Below, one piece after another: positions 23,538 to 32,595 of a stretch of 64,000 bases of DNA. The translations under genes and the position numbers were made by a program. Below the pieces are notes generated by a model. It saw nothing but the letters and a program-made list of their open reading frames with translations. It had not been told where the DNA came from and did no database searches. Position 1 is the stretch's first letter. Each line of letters starts with the position of its first letter. The DNA comes from Actinomycetota bacterium (lineage in GTDB: Bacteria; Actinomycetota; Actinomycetes; Streptosporangiales; Streptosporangiaceae), in contig JAJPIV010000112.1 in NCBI GenBank assembly GCA_021324595.1, forward strand, positions 1-64,000, read 5' to 3'.

Positions 23538-24473
23538 CTAGCCGGGGTGCCCGGCGGCCTGCTCGGTGGCCAGCCGCCGGAAGGCGGCGCGGCGGGCGCT
23601 GTGGATGTGCCGCCGGGCCGCGGCCTTGGCCCGGGCCGGGTCCCTGGCCAGCAGGGCGGCGATGATGTCGGAATGCTCGCGGACCGACCGGGCCGGGCGG
23701 CCGGCGATGGCCAGGGTGGTCTCCATGCTGCGCTCGAGCATCTCGTGCAGGACGGACTGGGTCATGGCGAGGAACCGGTTGCTGGCGAACTCGGCGATCT
23801 GCAGGTGCAGGCGCGCGTCCATGGCCTGGAGCTCGGCGGGCGGCCTGCCGGCCAGGACGGCCTGCTCCAGGCGCTCGAAGGTCACCACCAGCTGCTGCAG
23901 CTGCTCGTCGCTGGCCGCGATCGCGGCCCAGCCCGCGGCCGGGACCTCGAGCACCTCGCGCATGGCGAACAGCTCGTCCAACCCGACCTCGCGCAGCCGG
24001 GCGAACCGGCGCACCGCCAGGTCGTCCCCGCCCGGCGCGGCGACGAACACGCCCTTGCCGTGCCGCACGCCGATCACGCCGCGGGCTTGCAGCGAGCGCA
24101 GCGCCTCGCGGACCGACGCGCGGCTGACCCCCAGCAGCTCGCACAGCTCGCGCTCGCCGGGCAGGCGGTCCCCGGAGGACATGCCGTTGCCCTCGATGTA
24201 GCGCTCGATCTGGTCGGCGACCCGGAGGAACAGCGGGCTGTCCGCCCCGATCCACCGCCACCCGACCCCCATGGCCGTGCCCCCGGCCGAGGGGGTGCCC
24301 GCTGCCGCGGGGTCACCGGCTGCCGGGGAGTGGCCGGCTCCTGCGCGGCGGACGGCTGCCCGGGGATGGCCGGCTGGCGGGGGGGCGCCGGCCTGCGCGG
24401 CAGCGCCGGCCCCGCTGGCATCGCCGCCGCCTGCGGCGGGTGTCACCGGGGCCGGATCGGCACGCTGCGACAA
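23538..24473 (-). CDS. GntR family regulator, FadR/FCD subfamily
   Basis: The protein has up to 311 residues. A ~65-residue Ala/Pro/Gly-rich head precedes the winged helix (GDRLPGERELCELLGVSRAS, VREALRSLQARGVIGVRHG, ~100-145). The FCD ligand domain (~160-300) has metal-binding candidates in MDARLHLQIAEFASNRFL and VREHSDIIAALLARD. The start is probably TTG at 24473, with GGAG overlapping the upstream stop; an internal ATG at 24269 would drop most of the head. It is the last gene of the lyase operon. Operators TGGTCAGACCT in the divergent promoter fit FadR-type half-sites, so it likely controls the whole locus. Confidence 0.82.
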   Translation of the reverse strand: MSQRADPAPVTPAAGGGDASGAGAAAQAGAPPPAGHPRAAVRRAGAGHSPAAGDPAAAGTPSAGGTAMGVGWRWIGADSPLFLRVADQIERYIEGNGMSSGDRLPGERELCELLGVSRASVREALRSLQARGVIGVRHGKGVFVAAPGGDDLAVRRFARLREVGLDELFAMREVLEVPAAGWAAIAASDEQLQQLVVTFERLEQAVLAGRPPAELQAMDARLHLQIAEFASNRFLAMTQSVLHEMLERSMETTLAIAGRPARSVREHSDIIAALLARDPARAKAAARRHIHSARRAAFRRLATEQAAGHPG

Positions 24474-24482
24474 CGAGCGCTC

Positions 24483-25640
24483 CTACGCGCTTGGGAACAG
24501 GCGGGTCGGCGCGAACTCCCGGTGTCCGAGGACCTCGGCGCAGGTCAGCCGGCCATTGATCGTGCGGTCGATGACATTCTCCAGCCTGTCACCGGCCTCT
24601 GCCAGGCTGTAGTCCAAACTCAGCAGGCCGGAGACGTCGACGTCGATGTGCTCGCTCATGGTGGCCACCGTCACCGGGTTCGCGCTGATCTTGATGACCG
24701 GCTCGACCGGGTGGCCGACCACGTTGCCCTGGCCGGTGGGGAACAGGTGAATGACCGCGCCCGCGGCCGCGGTGAGCGTGATGAACTCGGCCGCGGCGCA
24801 CGAAGTGTCCATGAAATTCAGGCCGGGCACCGTCGGCCGCTCGCCCGGGGCGAGCGCGTCCACGACCGGGAAGGTCCCGGTCTTCTCGATGTTGCCGAGC
24901 GCCTTCTCCTCGATGGTGGACAGGCCGCCGCGGATGTTCCCCTGCGTGGGCTGGGAACCGAGGAGGTTCGCGCCGGTTCGCTCGACCATGGCGACGTAGT
25001 CGTCGTAGAAGCGCTGGAACTTCTCGCGGACCTCGTCGGTGGCGCAGCGCGCCGCGATGAGATGCTCGCCGCCGGTCAGCTCGGTGGTCTCGCCGAAGAT
25101 GACCGTGCCGCCCGCGGCGATGTGCCGGTCCACGGCCTGCGAGGTCGCGGGATTGGCGCCCAGGCCGCTGGTGGTGTCGGACTCGCCGCACTTGATGCTC
25201 ATGAGCAGCTCCCCGCGCTCGATGGGCTCTCTGACCAGCTCGCTCGCATCCTGCATCATCTGCGCGGCCCGCCGGGCCGCCATCTCGAGCACTCGCAGGT
25301 CGCCGTTGCGCTCAATCGAGAACTGCGCGACCGGCTTTCCCGTCTCCGCGATGCCCGAGGCGATCCGCTCGGTCCAGGCGGGCTCGATGCCGATGACGAT
25401 CGCGGCGGCGACGTTCGGGTTGGCGCCGGTGCCGATCAGGGTGCGGAAGAACAGCTCCAGGTCGGCGCCGAACTGCAGCCTGCCGTACGGGTGCGGCAGG
25501 GCGAGCGCGCCGGGGACCGCCCTGGCCGCGGATTCGCTCACGGCGTTCGACAGGTCATCCACGGGGATGATCAGGACGTGGTTGCGGATCCCGACGCGGC
25601 CATCGGCCCTGCGGTAACCGGTCAGACGCTGGTGCGCCAC
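24483..25640 (-). CDS. UxaA family dehydratase/lyase, large subunit (altronate dehydratase or sulfolactate sulfo-lyase SuyB type)
   Basis: The protein has 385 residues. Family landmarks are GYRRADGRVGIRNHVLIIPV at the N-terminus, SIKCGESDTTSGLGANPA (~180), the conserved stretch QPTQGNIRGGLSTIEEKALG (~255), and FPTGQGNVVGHPVEPVIKIS (~315). The family uses Fe2+ to eliminate water (altronate, galactarate) or sulfite (sulfolactate). It is split from its SAF subunit, as in SuyAB and some UxaA. The neighbouring ABC transporter is of the sulfonate/nitrate type, which makes SuyB worth considering. GTG at 25640 overlaps the preceding gene by 19 bases. Confidence 0.78.
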   Translation of the reverse strand: MAHQRLTGYRRADGRVGIRNHVLIIPVDDLSNAVSESAARAVPGALALPHPYGRLQFGADLELFFRTLIGTGANPNVAAAIVIGIEPAWTERIASGIAETGKPVAQFSIERNGDLRVLEMAARRAAQMMQDASELVREPIERGELLMSIKCGESDTTSGLGANPATSQAVDRHIAAGGTVIFGETTELTGGEHLIAARCATDEVREKFQRFYDDYVAMVERTGANLLGSQPTQGNIRGGLSTIEEKALGNIEKTGTFPVVDALAPGERPTVPGLNFMDTSCAAAEFITLTAAAGAVIHLFPTGQGNVVGHPVEPVIKISANPVTVATMSEHIDVDVSGLLSLDYSLAEAGDRLENVIDRTINGRLTCAEVLGHREFAPTRLFPSA

Positions 25641-25942
25641 CGCGCGCTCCTCAGGTTGTGGGTATGGACGAGGCTCCCGCGGGCGATCGGCAGCCGGGCA
25701 AGGCCGATGGTGACGCTGTACTCGGTCACCTCGCCATCCGGGGCGATGTCGCGCAGCGCGATCTTGTGCCCGAGCGGTATGGCCTCGCGGACATCGACGC
25801 TGAATCGCTCGCCGGTCGCCAGGCACGCGCCGACGGCAGGCCCCGGCTCTGTGTCGCGCACGGCCACCGCGACGTCGTCGCCGTCGTGATGAGCCAGGAA
25901 GGCGACGCGGTCCACGGGTGGCGGAGACGTGGTGTCCGGCAT
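25622..25942 (-). CDS. SAF-domain small subunit of the UxaA/SuyAB-type lyase
   Basis: The protein has 106 residues, a single SAF domain as in SuyA or the N-terminal part of altronate dehydratase. Visible are DRVAFLAHHDGDDVAVAV, AIPLGHKIALRDIAPDGEVT and YSVTIGLARLPIARGSLVHT with HNLR. The last segment (…G…I..G..VHTHN) is the family hallmark. ATG at 25942 follows GGAGG. It is the first gene of the leftward operon SAF-large subunit-GntR, and its 3' end overlaps the large-subunit start. The operator at 25953-25963 lies 11 bases upstream of its start. Confidence 0.8.
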   Translation of the reverse strand: MPDTTSPPPVDRVAFLAHHDGDDVAVAVRDTEPGPAVGACLATGERFSVDVREAIPLGHKIALRDIAPDGEVTEYSVTIGLARLPIARGSLVHTHNLRSARWRTSV

Positions 25943-25952
25943 GTGACCTCCG

Positions 25953-25963
25953 TGGTCAGACCT
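25953..25963. promoter_or_regulatory. GntR/FCD-type operator, copy 1
   Basis: TGGTCAGACCT is a near-palindrome of the FadR/FCD type (TGGT-N3-ACC). It overlaps the ribosome binding region of the SAF-subunit gene. An identical copy lies at 26112-26122. Confidence 0.6.
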
Positions 25964-26111
25964 CTTCTGTATGCCGCCGTCACAGTAGGGGCCTCAGCCC
26001 CGGCCTGTCAACCAATGCGCCTGCAACCTGCGATCTCGCACGCACGGGCGGATTCGCCCGAGCGGGGCGTTGACAGCGCGGCGGCCCAGAGGTTAGTGTC
26101 CCGGCACCAAA

Positions 26112-26122
26112 TGGTCAGACCT
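26112..26122. promoter_or_regulatory. GntR/FCD-type operator, copy 2
   Basis: An exact second copy of TGGTCAGACCT, 45 bases before the ABC ATPase start. The two copies bracket the divergent promoter region (159 bp apart), so a regulator binding both could repress the lyase operon and the transport operon together. Confidence 0.6.
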
Positions 26123-26166
26123 TAGATGACCTGTCCACTGGCGGGCTGCGAAAGGGAGGCGGTCAC

Positions 26167-27024
26167 GTGGCAGAGCAGGCCGGGGCACGCGCCGGCGTCA
26201 CGGCCGCCGGGTCCGAGCCGGCGGCGGGCGCGGCCGGGCCTGCCGCCGCGGGAGGCGGCCGCATCGAGTGCGAGAGCGTCTACAAGTGGTTCCCCGGCGG
26301 GATCGTCCTGGAAGACGTCAGCCTAGCGGTGGACTCGGGCCAGTTCGTCTGCATCGTCGGGCCCTCCGGATGCGGCAAGACCACGCTGCTGCGGATGATG
26401 GCGGGGCTCGCTGAGCCGGACCACGGCCGGGTCACCATCGGCGGGTCGACGGTGACCGGGCCCGATCCGCGCGTGGCGGTCGTGTTCCAGCACTTCGGCC
26501 TGTTCCCGTGGAAGAGCGTCTACCGCAACGTGGCGCTGCCGCTGCAGCTTGCCAAGGTCGCGCGCGACGAGCTGGACAGCCGGGTGACCGAGGCGCTGCG
26601 CGCCGTCGGCCTGGCGGGCCACGAGCGGAAGTTCCCCGCCCAGCTGTCCGGCGGGATGAAGCAGCGCGCGGGCCTGGCCAGGGCCCTGGCCGCCGCCCCC
26701 GACGTGCTCCTGATGGACGAGCCGTTCGCGGCGGTGGACGCCCAGGTGCGCGAGGTGCTGCAGGAGGACCTGCTCGCGCTGCGGGACCGGCTGCGCCAGA
26801 CGATCGTGTTCATCACGCACAGCATCGACGAGGCCATCACGCTCGGTGACCGCATCCTGGTCATGGATGCCAGGCCCGGGCGTGTCGTGCGCGACATCAC
26901 GGTGCCCATCGAGCAGCCCCGCACCATCTCCCAGGTCCGCCACCACCCCGCCTACGCCGGGCTGCGGGACGAGATCTGGGGCCAGCTCCGGCAGTCCGCC
27001 ATCGACCGGGCAGGTGACCAGTGA
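26167..27024 (+). CDS. ABC transporter ATP-binding protein (nitrate/sulfonate/taurine type)
   Basis: The protein has 285 residues. After an Ala/Gly-rich head of ~30 residues come Walker [12 protein letters not shown] (~66), Q-loop [20 protein letters not shown], signature [15 protein letters not shown] (~160) and Walker [13 protein letters not shown]. The Q-loop wording is that of the TauB/SsuB family. GTG at 26167 has GGGAGG upstream. It is the first gene of a long rightward operon; its stop overlaps the permease start (GTGA). Expected role: ATP-driven import of a small anionic or heterocyclic substrate, with the next two genes. Confidence 0.9.
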   Translation: MAEQAGARAGVTAAGSEPAAGAAGPAAAGGGRIECESVYKWFPGGIVLEDVSLAVDSGQFVCIVGPSGCGKTTLLRMMAGLAEPDHGRVTIGGSTVTGPDPRVAVVFQHFGLFPWKSVYRNVALPLQLAKVARDELDSRVTEALRAVGLAGHERKFPAQLSGGMKQRAGLARALAAAPDVLLMDEPFAAVDAQVREVLQEDLLALRDRLRQTIVFITHSIDEAITLGDRILVMDARPGRVVRDITVPIEQPRTISQVRHHPAYAGLRDEIWGQLRQSAIDRAGDQ

Positions 27025-27932
27025 TCGATCCGGCAAGCACCACGCCCGCGCCCCTCGGCCCGGCGGCGGGCGCCCGGCCCGCGGGCACGGGCCCGGGAGG
27101 CACGGGTGCCGGCGGCCCGGGCGCCGCAGGCACCCGGGAGCAGATCGACGCCGCCATCGCCGAGCGCCGGCGCCGCCGGGAACGCCGTGAGCGCCGGGTC
27201 TACCGCGCCATCCGGATCGGCTCGCTGGTCGTCGTCCTCGCCGCCTGGCAGTGGTACGGCATGCACTCGATCTCGATCATCTTCGACCCGATCACCACGG
27301 TCCTCGCCGCGCTGGGTCACCTGTGGACCCAGGGCGGCCTCCCCGGCGCGATCTGGTACAGCCTGTGGACGTTCGTCCTCGGCTACCTCAGCGGGCTGAT
27401 CGCCGGCGTCGTCATCGGCATGTGCGTCGGCGCCTACCAGAAGGCCGAGGCGGCCGTCGGCCTGTACCTGCAGGCCCTGTACGCGACGCCGATGGTGGCG
27501 GTCGTCCCGCTGCTGAGCATCTGGTTCGGGTTCGGCGTCCTCACCCAGGAGCTGATCATCGCGCTGTTCGTGCTGTTCCCCAGCGTGGTGACGGTCTCCT
27601 ACGGAGTCCGCAACCTCGACGCCGACCTGCTCGAGGTCGCCAGGTCGCTGCGGATGAGCCGGATGAACCTGTGGCGGCACGTGCTGATCCCCGGCACGGT
27701 CCCCTACATCGCGGCCGGCGCCGCCCAGGGCGTCGCCATGGGCCTGGTCGGCATGTTCATCGCCGAGATCTTCACGCAGCTGTCCGGGCTCGGGAACCTG
27801 CTGCAGACCGCGGCGCAGACCTACCACACCGATCAGGCGCTGGCCGTGATCGTCGTGATCATGACGCTGGGCGTGCTGCTGCGCGCCCTGATCACCGTCG
27901 TCCAGCGCAAGGTCGCGCCGTGGGCGAAGTAG
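27021..27932 (+). CDS. ABC transporter permease (nitrate/sulfonate/taurine type)
   Basis: The protein has 303 residues. A Gly/Pro-rich cytoplasmic head (~1-35) and a charged stretch ([11 protein letters not shown]) precede about six membrane segments. The ATPase-coupling EAA loop reads [20 protein letters not shown] (~210), and [20 protein letters not shown] follows, both typical of SsuC/TauC-type permeases. It is coupled to the ATPase by a 4-base overlap. The substrate-binding lipoprotein follows after 65 bases. Confidence 0.9.
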   Translation: MIDPASTTPAPLGPAAGARPAGTGPGGTGAGGPGAAGTREQIDAAIAERRRRRERRERRVYRAIRIGSLVVVLAAWQWYGMHSISIIFDPITTVLAALGHLWTQGGLPGAIWYSLWTFVLGYLSGLIAGVVIGMCVGAYQKAEAAVGLYLQALYATPMVAVVPLLSIWFGFGVLTQELIIALFVLFPSVVTVSYGVRNLDADLLEVARSLRMSRMNLWRHVLIPGTVPYIAAGAAQGVAMGLVGMFIAEIFTQLSGLGNLLQTAAQTYHTDQALAVIVVIMTLGVLLRALITVVQRKVAPWAK

Positions 27933-27997
27933 CACCTCCCCGCGCCCGCATCCCGGTCCGCTCCCGCCAACCCCGCACAACGATGAGAGGTACCCCC

Positions 27998-29074
27998 ATG
28001 AAAGTCACTGACGGCTCCTCACGCGCGGCCCGGCGCGGCCGTGGCGGCCGCTACGGCCAGGCCGCCGCCGCCGTAGCTGCCGCCGCCGCCTTTGCGCTGG
28101 CCCTCAGCGCCTGCGGCGGCGGCTCGGGCGGCTCGGGCGGCTCGGGCGCCAACGGCTGGGCCACGGTCAACGTCGGCATCGCGCTGTCGCCCCCGAAGGC
28201 AATCTTCATGGGGCCCTACGTCGCCCAGGCCGAGGGCTTCTTCGCCAGGGAGCACCTGCACGTCAAGTTCATCAGCATGCCCAACGGCCTGCAGACCGAG
28301 CTCGGCACCACGGCGGGGAGCATCGACTTCGGGTTCAGCTCGGCGAGCGATTCGATCGAGGCGGCCGCGCAGCACGCGCCGATCCACGCGATCTGGTCGT
28401 ACGGCACCAAGCTGGACACCCAGTGCATCGGCGCGCCGGGCATCAAGTCCGCCAGGGACCTGATCGGCAAGCCGGTAGGCTCCACGGGGACCGACGGCTT
28501 CTCGATCACCTTGCTCCAGGCCTGCCTGGAGCCGGCCGGGGTGCACCTGAGCCAGGTCAAGCCGATCAACATGACCCGCTCGGAGTTCGTCCCCGCCATG
28601 GTCGCGGGGAAGATCGACGCGGCGGTCTTCCACGCCGATGACGCCTACGTGATCACGCACCAGCTCAAGGGCGCCTCCGTCCTGGAGTCGGAGTACAAGA
28701 CCATCCCCCAGTGGTGGTACGGGGGCGTGAGCATGCTGGACGCCTACGGCAAGGCCCACCACGACGTGGTCGTCCGCTTCCTGATGGCGATGATGCTGGC
28801 GGACCGCTGGATGAACAACCCGGCGAACAACGCCGCGCTGGTGGCGCTGGCGGTCAAGACCACCCAGGAGGACCCGGCGGCCGTGGCGTACGCCATCAGC
28901 TTCCTGCGCAAGTCGGGCACCTGGCCCGACAGCGTCGGCCTTGACCCGGCGCAGGTCAACTACACGGCGGGGATCCTGGCCAAGTACAAGGACATCCCGT
29001 CCCAGCCCAGCTTCAGCCAGATCGTCGACCCGAGCTACGCCGACCAGGCCGCGGCCAGGCTGGGAGCGCCGTGA
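27998..29074 (+). CDS. ABC transporter substrate-binding lipoprotein (NMT1/THI5-like)
   Basis: The protein has 358 residues. The signal peptide (basic RRGRGGR, then an Ala-rich core) ends in a lipobox LSAC with the modified Cys at 39. A Gly/Ser linker follows, then the NMT1-like domain: GIALSPPKAIFMGPYVAQAE, GFFAREHLHVKF, and later RSEFVPAMVAGKIDAAVF. This fold binds sulfonates, taurine, nitrate, pyrimidine precursors or phthalate; the ligand cannot be told from sequence. ATG at 27998 follows GAGAGG. Its stop overlaps the next gene (GTGA), tying uptake to the oxidoreductase. Confidence 0.9.
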   Translation: MKVTDGSSRAARRGRGGRYGQAAAAVAAAAAFALALSACGGGSGGSGGSGANGWATVNVGIALSPPKAIFMGPYVAQAEGFFAREHLHVKFISMPNGLQTELGTTAGSIDFGFSSASDSIEAAAQHAPIHAIWSYGTKLDTQCIGAPGIKSARDLIGKPVGSTGTDGFSITLLQACLEPAGVHLSQVKPINMTRSEFVPAMVAGKIDAAVFHADDAYVITHQLKGASVLESEYKTIPQWWYGGVSMLDAYGKAHHDVVVRFLMAMMLADRWMNNPANNAALVALAVKTTQEDPAAVAYAISFLRKSGTWPDSVGLDPAQVNYTAGILAKYKDIPSQPSFSQIVDPSYADQAAARLGAP

Positions 29075-30264
29075 CGGCCCGGGGAACCTCGCCGTCCCGC
29101 GGGACCGCGCCGTCCCGCGGGACCGCGCCTGGCAGCGGGCCGGCGGCGACGGCCGACCCGGGCGGGGCCCGGTCCCGCCAGGCCGACCCGGGCACGGCCC
29201 GGGTCGGCCTGGCCGCGGTCGGCCTCGGCCGGTGGGCCCGGGTCATGGCCCGCGCCTACGCCGGCAGCGAGGTGGTGGAGCTGCGAACCTGCTACACCCG
29301 CAACGCCGAGCGCCGGGCCGCGTTCGCCGCCGACTTCGGGTGCCAGGCGGACGAGTCGCTCGAGGCGCTGCTCGCGCGCGACGACGTCGACGCACTCGTG
29401 GTCACCGCGCCCAACGACCAGCACGCGCCGATCATCGAGGCGGCGGCCGCCGCGGGCAAGCACGTCTACACGGAGAAGCCGGTCGCCGTCAGCCTGGCCG
29501 ACGTCCGGCGCATCCGCCGCGCGGTGCGCGGGTCGCAGATCGTCTTCGCCTGCGGGCACAGCGCGCGGCGCCTGGCCGGCCTGCGGGAGATGAAGCGGAT
29601 GCTCGACTCCGGGCAGGCGGGCTCACCGTCCATGGCCGAGGCCGTCTTCGGGAACGAGCGCGGGCTCGAGCTGAAGGAGGGGGACTGGCGCGCGGACCCG
29701 GCGCAGTGCCCGGGCGGGCCGCTGACCCAGCTCGGCATCCACCAGATCGACAACCTGCAGTACCTGCTCGGCCCGGCCAGGCGCGCGGTCGCCATGGGCC
29801 GGGCCCCCCGGCCGGGAATCGCCAACGAGCTGGCGGTCGGCGTGCTGCTGGAGTTCGAGGAGTCGCTGGGGTACCTGGGCTGCAACTGGCTCTCCCCGGG
29901 CAGCTTCACCATCGACGTGTACTGCACGGCGGCGCGGCTGCGGTACGAGCTGGACTTCACCTGGTGGAGCAAGTCGGCGCAGACCGACGCGCACACCCGC
30001 CTGACCCGCACGGTCATCGCCGCCGACAGCGCCGACCCGGACGCCCGCGTCCTGCGGGCCGACGACGTGCCGCTGTCGCCCCGCGATCACCTGCGCGAGG
30101 AGATCGAGGAGTTCGGACGGGCGGTGCGCGGCGACGACGCGGTCGAGGTCGGGCTCGCCGAGGCGGTGTCCAACGTCGCCGTGCTCCAGGCGGCCGCGCG
30201 GTCCCTGGCCGACGCCAGGCCGGTCGAGGTCGGCGAGATCATGGCGGAGATCGGGGAGGACTGA
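29071..30264 (+). CDS. Gfo/Idh/MocA family oxidoreductase
   Basis: The protein has 397 residues. The first ~40 are Ser/Gly/Pro-rich, from two near-identical 18-bp repeats at about 29088-29123, and unlikely to be structural. The Rossmann domain follows: AAVGLGRWARVMARAYA (~49), DDVDALVVTAPNDQHAPIIE and EKPVAV (~137). The catalytic region GGPLTQLGIHQIDNLQYLLG carries the D/H pattern of inositol or glucose-fructose oxidoreductases. It probably oxidises or reduces a hydroxyl group of the imported compound with NAD(P). It is translationally coupled to the binding protein. Confidence 0.85.
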   Translation: MTARGTSPSRGTAPSRGTAPGSGPAATADPGGARSRQADPGTARVGLAAVGLGRWARVMARAYAGSEVVELRTCYTRNAERRAAFAADFGCQADESLEALLARDDVDALVVTAPNDQHAPIIEAAAAAGKHVYTEKPVAVSLADVRRIRRAVRGSQIVFACGHSARRLAGLREMKRMLDSGQAGSPSMAEAVFGNERGLELKEGDWRADPAQCPGGPLTQLGIHQIDNLQYLLGPARRAVAMGRAPRPGIANELAVGVLLEFEESLGYLGCNWLSPGSFTIDVYCTAARLRYELDFTWWSKSAQTDAHTRLTRTVIAADSADPDARVLRADDVPLSPRDHLREEIEEFGRAVRGDDAVEVGLAEAVSNVAVLQAAARSLADARPVEVGEIMAEIGED

Positions 30265-30323
30265 CCGGCCATGACCGTGACCGCGGGCCCGCGCCCGCCG
30301 CATCCGAGGGGAGGTCGCCGCGC

Positions 30324-31199
30324 ATGACGGCCGTCCCGTCCCGGCGCCGCTTCGACGAGCTCACTGACCCGGAGATCGCGGCCGCCCTCGCGCGCAGCCC
30401 CCGGGTGATCCTGCCCATGGGCAGCATCGAGCAGCACGGGCCGCACCTGCCGACCGGCACCGACTTCTTCGCGGCCACCTCGATCGCGCTGGCCGTGGCC
30501 GATCACCTGGACGCCCTCGTGCTCCCCGTGTGCCCGCTCGGCGTCACGCCGATGCACATGCCGTTCCCCGGGACCGTGTCGCTGCGGCCGCAGACCCTGC
30601 AGGACGTGGTCGCCGACATCGGCGCGTCCGTTGCGGGGCACGGATGCACGGAGTTCGTGATCCTCAACTGGCACGAGGGCAACATCCCGTCGCTGGCGCT
30701 CGCCGCCGAGCACCTCCACCGTGACCTGGGCCTGGCGGTGGTCGTCGTGCAGGCCTGCTACGTCGCGGAGGAGCGGTACGGCCCGCAGGCCGGCGGGCTC
30801 ACCCACGGCGGCAAGATCGAGGCCTGGTCGGTGCTCAGCTGCCGGCCCGACCTGGTGCACCTGGACCGGGCGGCCGGCAGCGGGGACCGGCGGCAGGGCG
30901 AGCTCGTGGACCGGCTCCGCAGGGACCGCGCGTTCCAGCCGGTGCTCACCGACGTGCGGACCATGTCGCCGGCCGGCTGGTATGGCGATCCCGCGGGCGC
31001 CACCGAGCAGGAGGCCCGTGAGTTCGTCGCGGGGCTCGGAGCCGAGATCGCCGACCGGCTGATCGGGGTGCTCGACGCGCTCGCCCAGGTCCAGCCCGGG
31101 CCGGCGCAGGCGCAGGCCCGTGGCGCGCAGGCCCGTGGCGCGCAGGCCCGTGGCGCGCAGCGGGGCGCCTCGGCGCGCGCACCGGGGCTGCCCGCATGA
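30324..31199 (+). CDS. Creatininase family protein (metal-dependent amidohydrolase-like)
   Basis: The protein has 291 residues. The creatininase fold is marked by ILPMGSIEQHGPHLPTGTD (~28-46; Glu, His and Asp metal ligands), the segment VTPMHMPFPGTVSL, and ILNWHEGN (~115). GLTHGGKIEAWSVL adds a late His/Glu pair. Family members open cyclic amides (creatinine) or cleave formamides (MftE, FAPy deformylase). The last ~25 residues come from three exact 15-bp DNA repeats (QARGA). ATG at 30324 has GGGGAGG upstream; its stop overlaps the cupin gene (ATGA). Confidence 0.85.
   Translation: MTAVPSRRRFDELTDPEIAAALARSPRVILPMGSIEQHGPHLPTGTDFFAATSIALAVADHLDALVLPVCPLGVTPMHMPFPGTVSLRPQTLQDVVADIGASVAGHGCTEFVILNWHEGNIPSLALAAEHLHRDLGLAVVVVQACYVAEERYGPQAGGLTHGGKIEAWSVLSCRPDLVHLDRAAGSGDRRQGELVDRLRRDRAFQPVLTDVRTMSPAGWYGDPAGATEQEAREFVAGLGAEIADRLIGVLDALAQVQPGPAQAQARGAQARGAQARGAQRGASARAPGLPA
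31110..31154. repeat. Three tandem 15-bp repeats in the creatininase gene
   Basis: The unit GCGCAGGCCCGTGGC occurs three times exactly (31110-31124, 31125-31139, 31140-31154), followed by a partial copy. It encodes (A)QARG repeats at the C-terminus. Length may vary by slippage. Confidence 0.85.
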
Positions 31200-31612
31200 C
31201 CGCGGTGATCCCGGCGGGATCGGGCCGGCGGCTGGCGCTGCCCGGGCGCTCGGCGATCGAGCTGGCGTCCGCGGCCGAGGGCGGCCACGGCGTGACAGTG
31301 CGCCTGGTGACGATCCCGCCGGAGGGCGAGCCCGGCAAGCCGGAGCGGGCGCGTCCGGGCGGCGCGGCGCGGCCGCGCGGCCCCCACCGGCATGACGGGT
31401 GCGAGGAGGTGATCGTCATCCAGGCGGGCAACGGCACGTTCGAGGCGGGCGGCCGGGCGGTGCCCGTGGGCCCGGGCGACGTGATCGTGGTCTCGCCCGG
31501 GGAGCCGCACCGGACCCGCAACACCGGCACCGGCGACCTGGTGAGCCTGTGCTTCTTCCCGGTGCCCGACCTGGCCGCGGTGACCACCGAGCTGCCGGGG
31601 CCGGCGCGGTGA
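31196..31612 (+). CDS. Cupin domain protein
   Basis: The protein has 138 residues with one cupin barrel. Motif 1 is GPHRHDGCEEVIVIQAGNG (~62-80; His, His, Glu ligands) and motif 2 is VGPGDVIVVSPGEPHRTRN (~96-114; second-motif His). It may be an isomerase, dioxygenase or binding protein for a sugar acid or other small acid; sequence alone does not say. ATG overlaps the creatininase stop (ATGA), and the stop overlaps the dehydrogenase start (GTGA), so it is in the middle of a coupled string. Confidence 0.8.
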   Translation: MTAVIPAGSGRRLALPGRSAIELASAAEGGHGVTVRLVTIPPEGEPGKPERARPGGAARPRGPHRHDGCEEVIVIQAGNGTFEAGGRAVPVGPGDVIVVSPGEPHRTRNTGTGDLVSLCFFPVPDLAAVTTELPGPAR

Positions 31613-32595
31613 GCGCCGACGTGATCTGCCTGCGGCCCGAGGCGGACTTCCGGGAGGTGGAGGTGGCCCCGCCGGGCGCCCTGCGGATCCGCTACGCCGA
31701 GCCCGGGCAGGTGCCCGAGGCCGACCTGGCCAGCGCCCGCGCGCTCGTCCTCGCGTCGGTCGGCCCCCGGATCGAGCGATCCTGGCTCGACCGGATCCCG
31801 AACCTGCAGCTCGTCCAGTTCACCGGCGCGGGGGTGGACAGGCTCGGCACCGCCTGCGCGCACCGGCCGGAGGTGGCGGTGGCGAACGTGCCGGCCGCCA
31901 ACGTGCGCGAGGTCGCCGAGTACGTGCTGCTGGCGGCCGGCGTCCTGCTGCGCGGCCTGGCCCGCGCGGACCGCGGCGTCAGGGCGGGCCGGTACGCGGA
32001 GGTCCGCGCGTCCCTGACGCCAGCAGCGGTGCGCAGCATCCACTCGCGCACCGTCGGGGTGGTCGGCCTCGGGCAGGTCGGCCTCGCGGTGGCCCGCCTG
32101 CTGCGCGCCGCCGGGGCAGCCGTCTGCTACTGCGACCCCGCGCCACCCGACCTCGCAGCGGCGGACGAGCTCGGCCTGGTCCGCCTCGGCCTTGACGACC
32201 TGCTCGCCCGGTGCGACGTGGTGACCCTGCACGTGCCGCTGCTGCCGGGAACCCGCGGCCTGATCGGCGAGGACAGGCTCCGGGCGATGCCCCGCGGCGC
32301 GCTGCTCATCAACGCCTCGCGGGGCGGCGTGGTGGACGAGGGCGCGCTCGCCCGCGCGCTGGCCGACGGGCACCTCGGCGGCGCGGCGGTCGACGTGTAC
32401 GAGCAGGAGCCTCCTCCGGCGGGCTCGCCGCTGCTGAGCCTGCCCCCCGGCGTCGCCGAGCGGGTCCTGTTCACCCCGCACATCGCCGGGGTCGCCTACG
32501 AGGCGGCGCGCGCCCTGTACAGCCAGGCCTGGGACAACGTCACGCGGGTGCTCGTGCGGGGCCTGCCGCCGCTGCACCGCGTCCGTCCGGGCTAG
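31609..32595 (+). CDS. D-2-hydroxyacid dehydrogenase (SerA/GhrA-like)
   Basis: The protein has 328 residues. It is an NAD(P)-dependent 2-hydroxyacid dehydrogenase: GVVGLGQVGLAVARLL (~148) for the cofactor, catalytic Arg in INASRGGVVDEGAL (~238), Glu in DVYEQEPPP, and His in TPHIAGVAYEAAR (~292). It could interconvert a 2-hydroxyacid and a 2-oxoacid in the pathway; dehydrogenases of this family (SlcC) also act on sulfolactate. The TAG stop lies inside a 13-bp perfect hairpin (32584-32623), which may end most transcripts here. Confidence 0.87.
   Translation: MSADVICLRPEADFREVEVAPPGALRIRYAEPGQVPEADLASARALVLASVGPRIERSWLDRIPNLQLVQFTGAGVDRLGTACAHRPEVAVANVPAANVREVAEYVLLAAGVLLRGLARADRGVRAGRYAEVRASLTPAAVRSIHSRTVGVVGLGQVGLAVARLLRAAGAAVCYCDPAPPDLAAADELGLVRLGLDDLLARCDVVTLHVPLLPGTRGLIGEDRLRAMPRGALLINASRGGVVDEGALARALADGHLGGAAVDVYEQEPPPAGSPLLSLPPGVAERVLFTPHIAGVAYEAARALYSQAWDNVTRVLVRGLPPLHRVRPG

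Noticed and set aside
24483-25942. Firm naming as suyAB
   Set aside because: Split SAF/large UxaA-type lyases include both sugar-acid dehydratases and sulfo-lyases. Sequence reading alone does not separate them, so no symbol is given.
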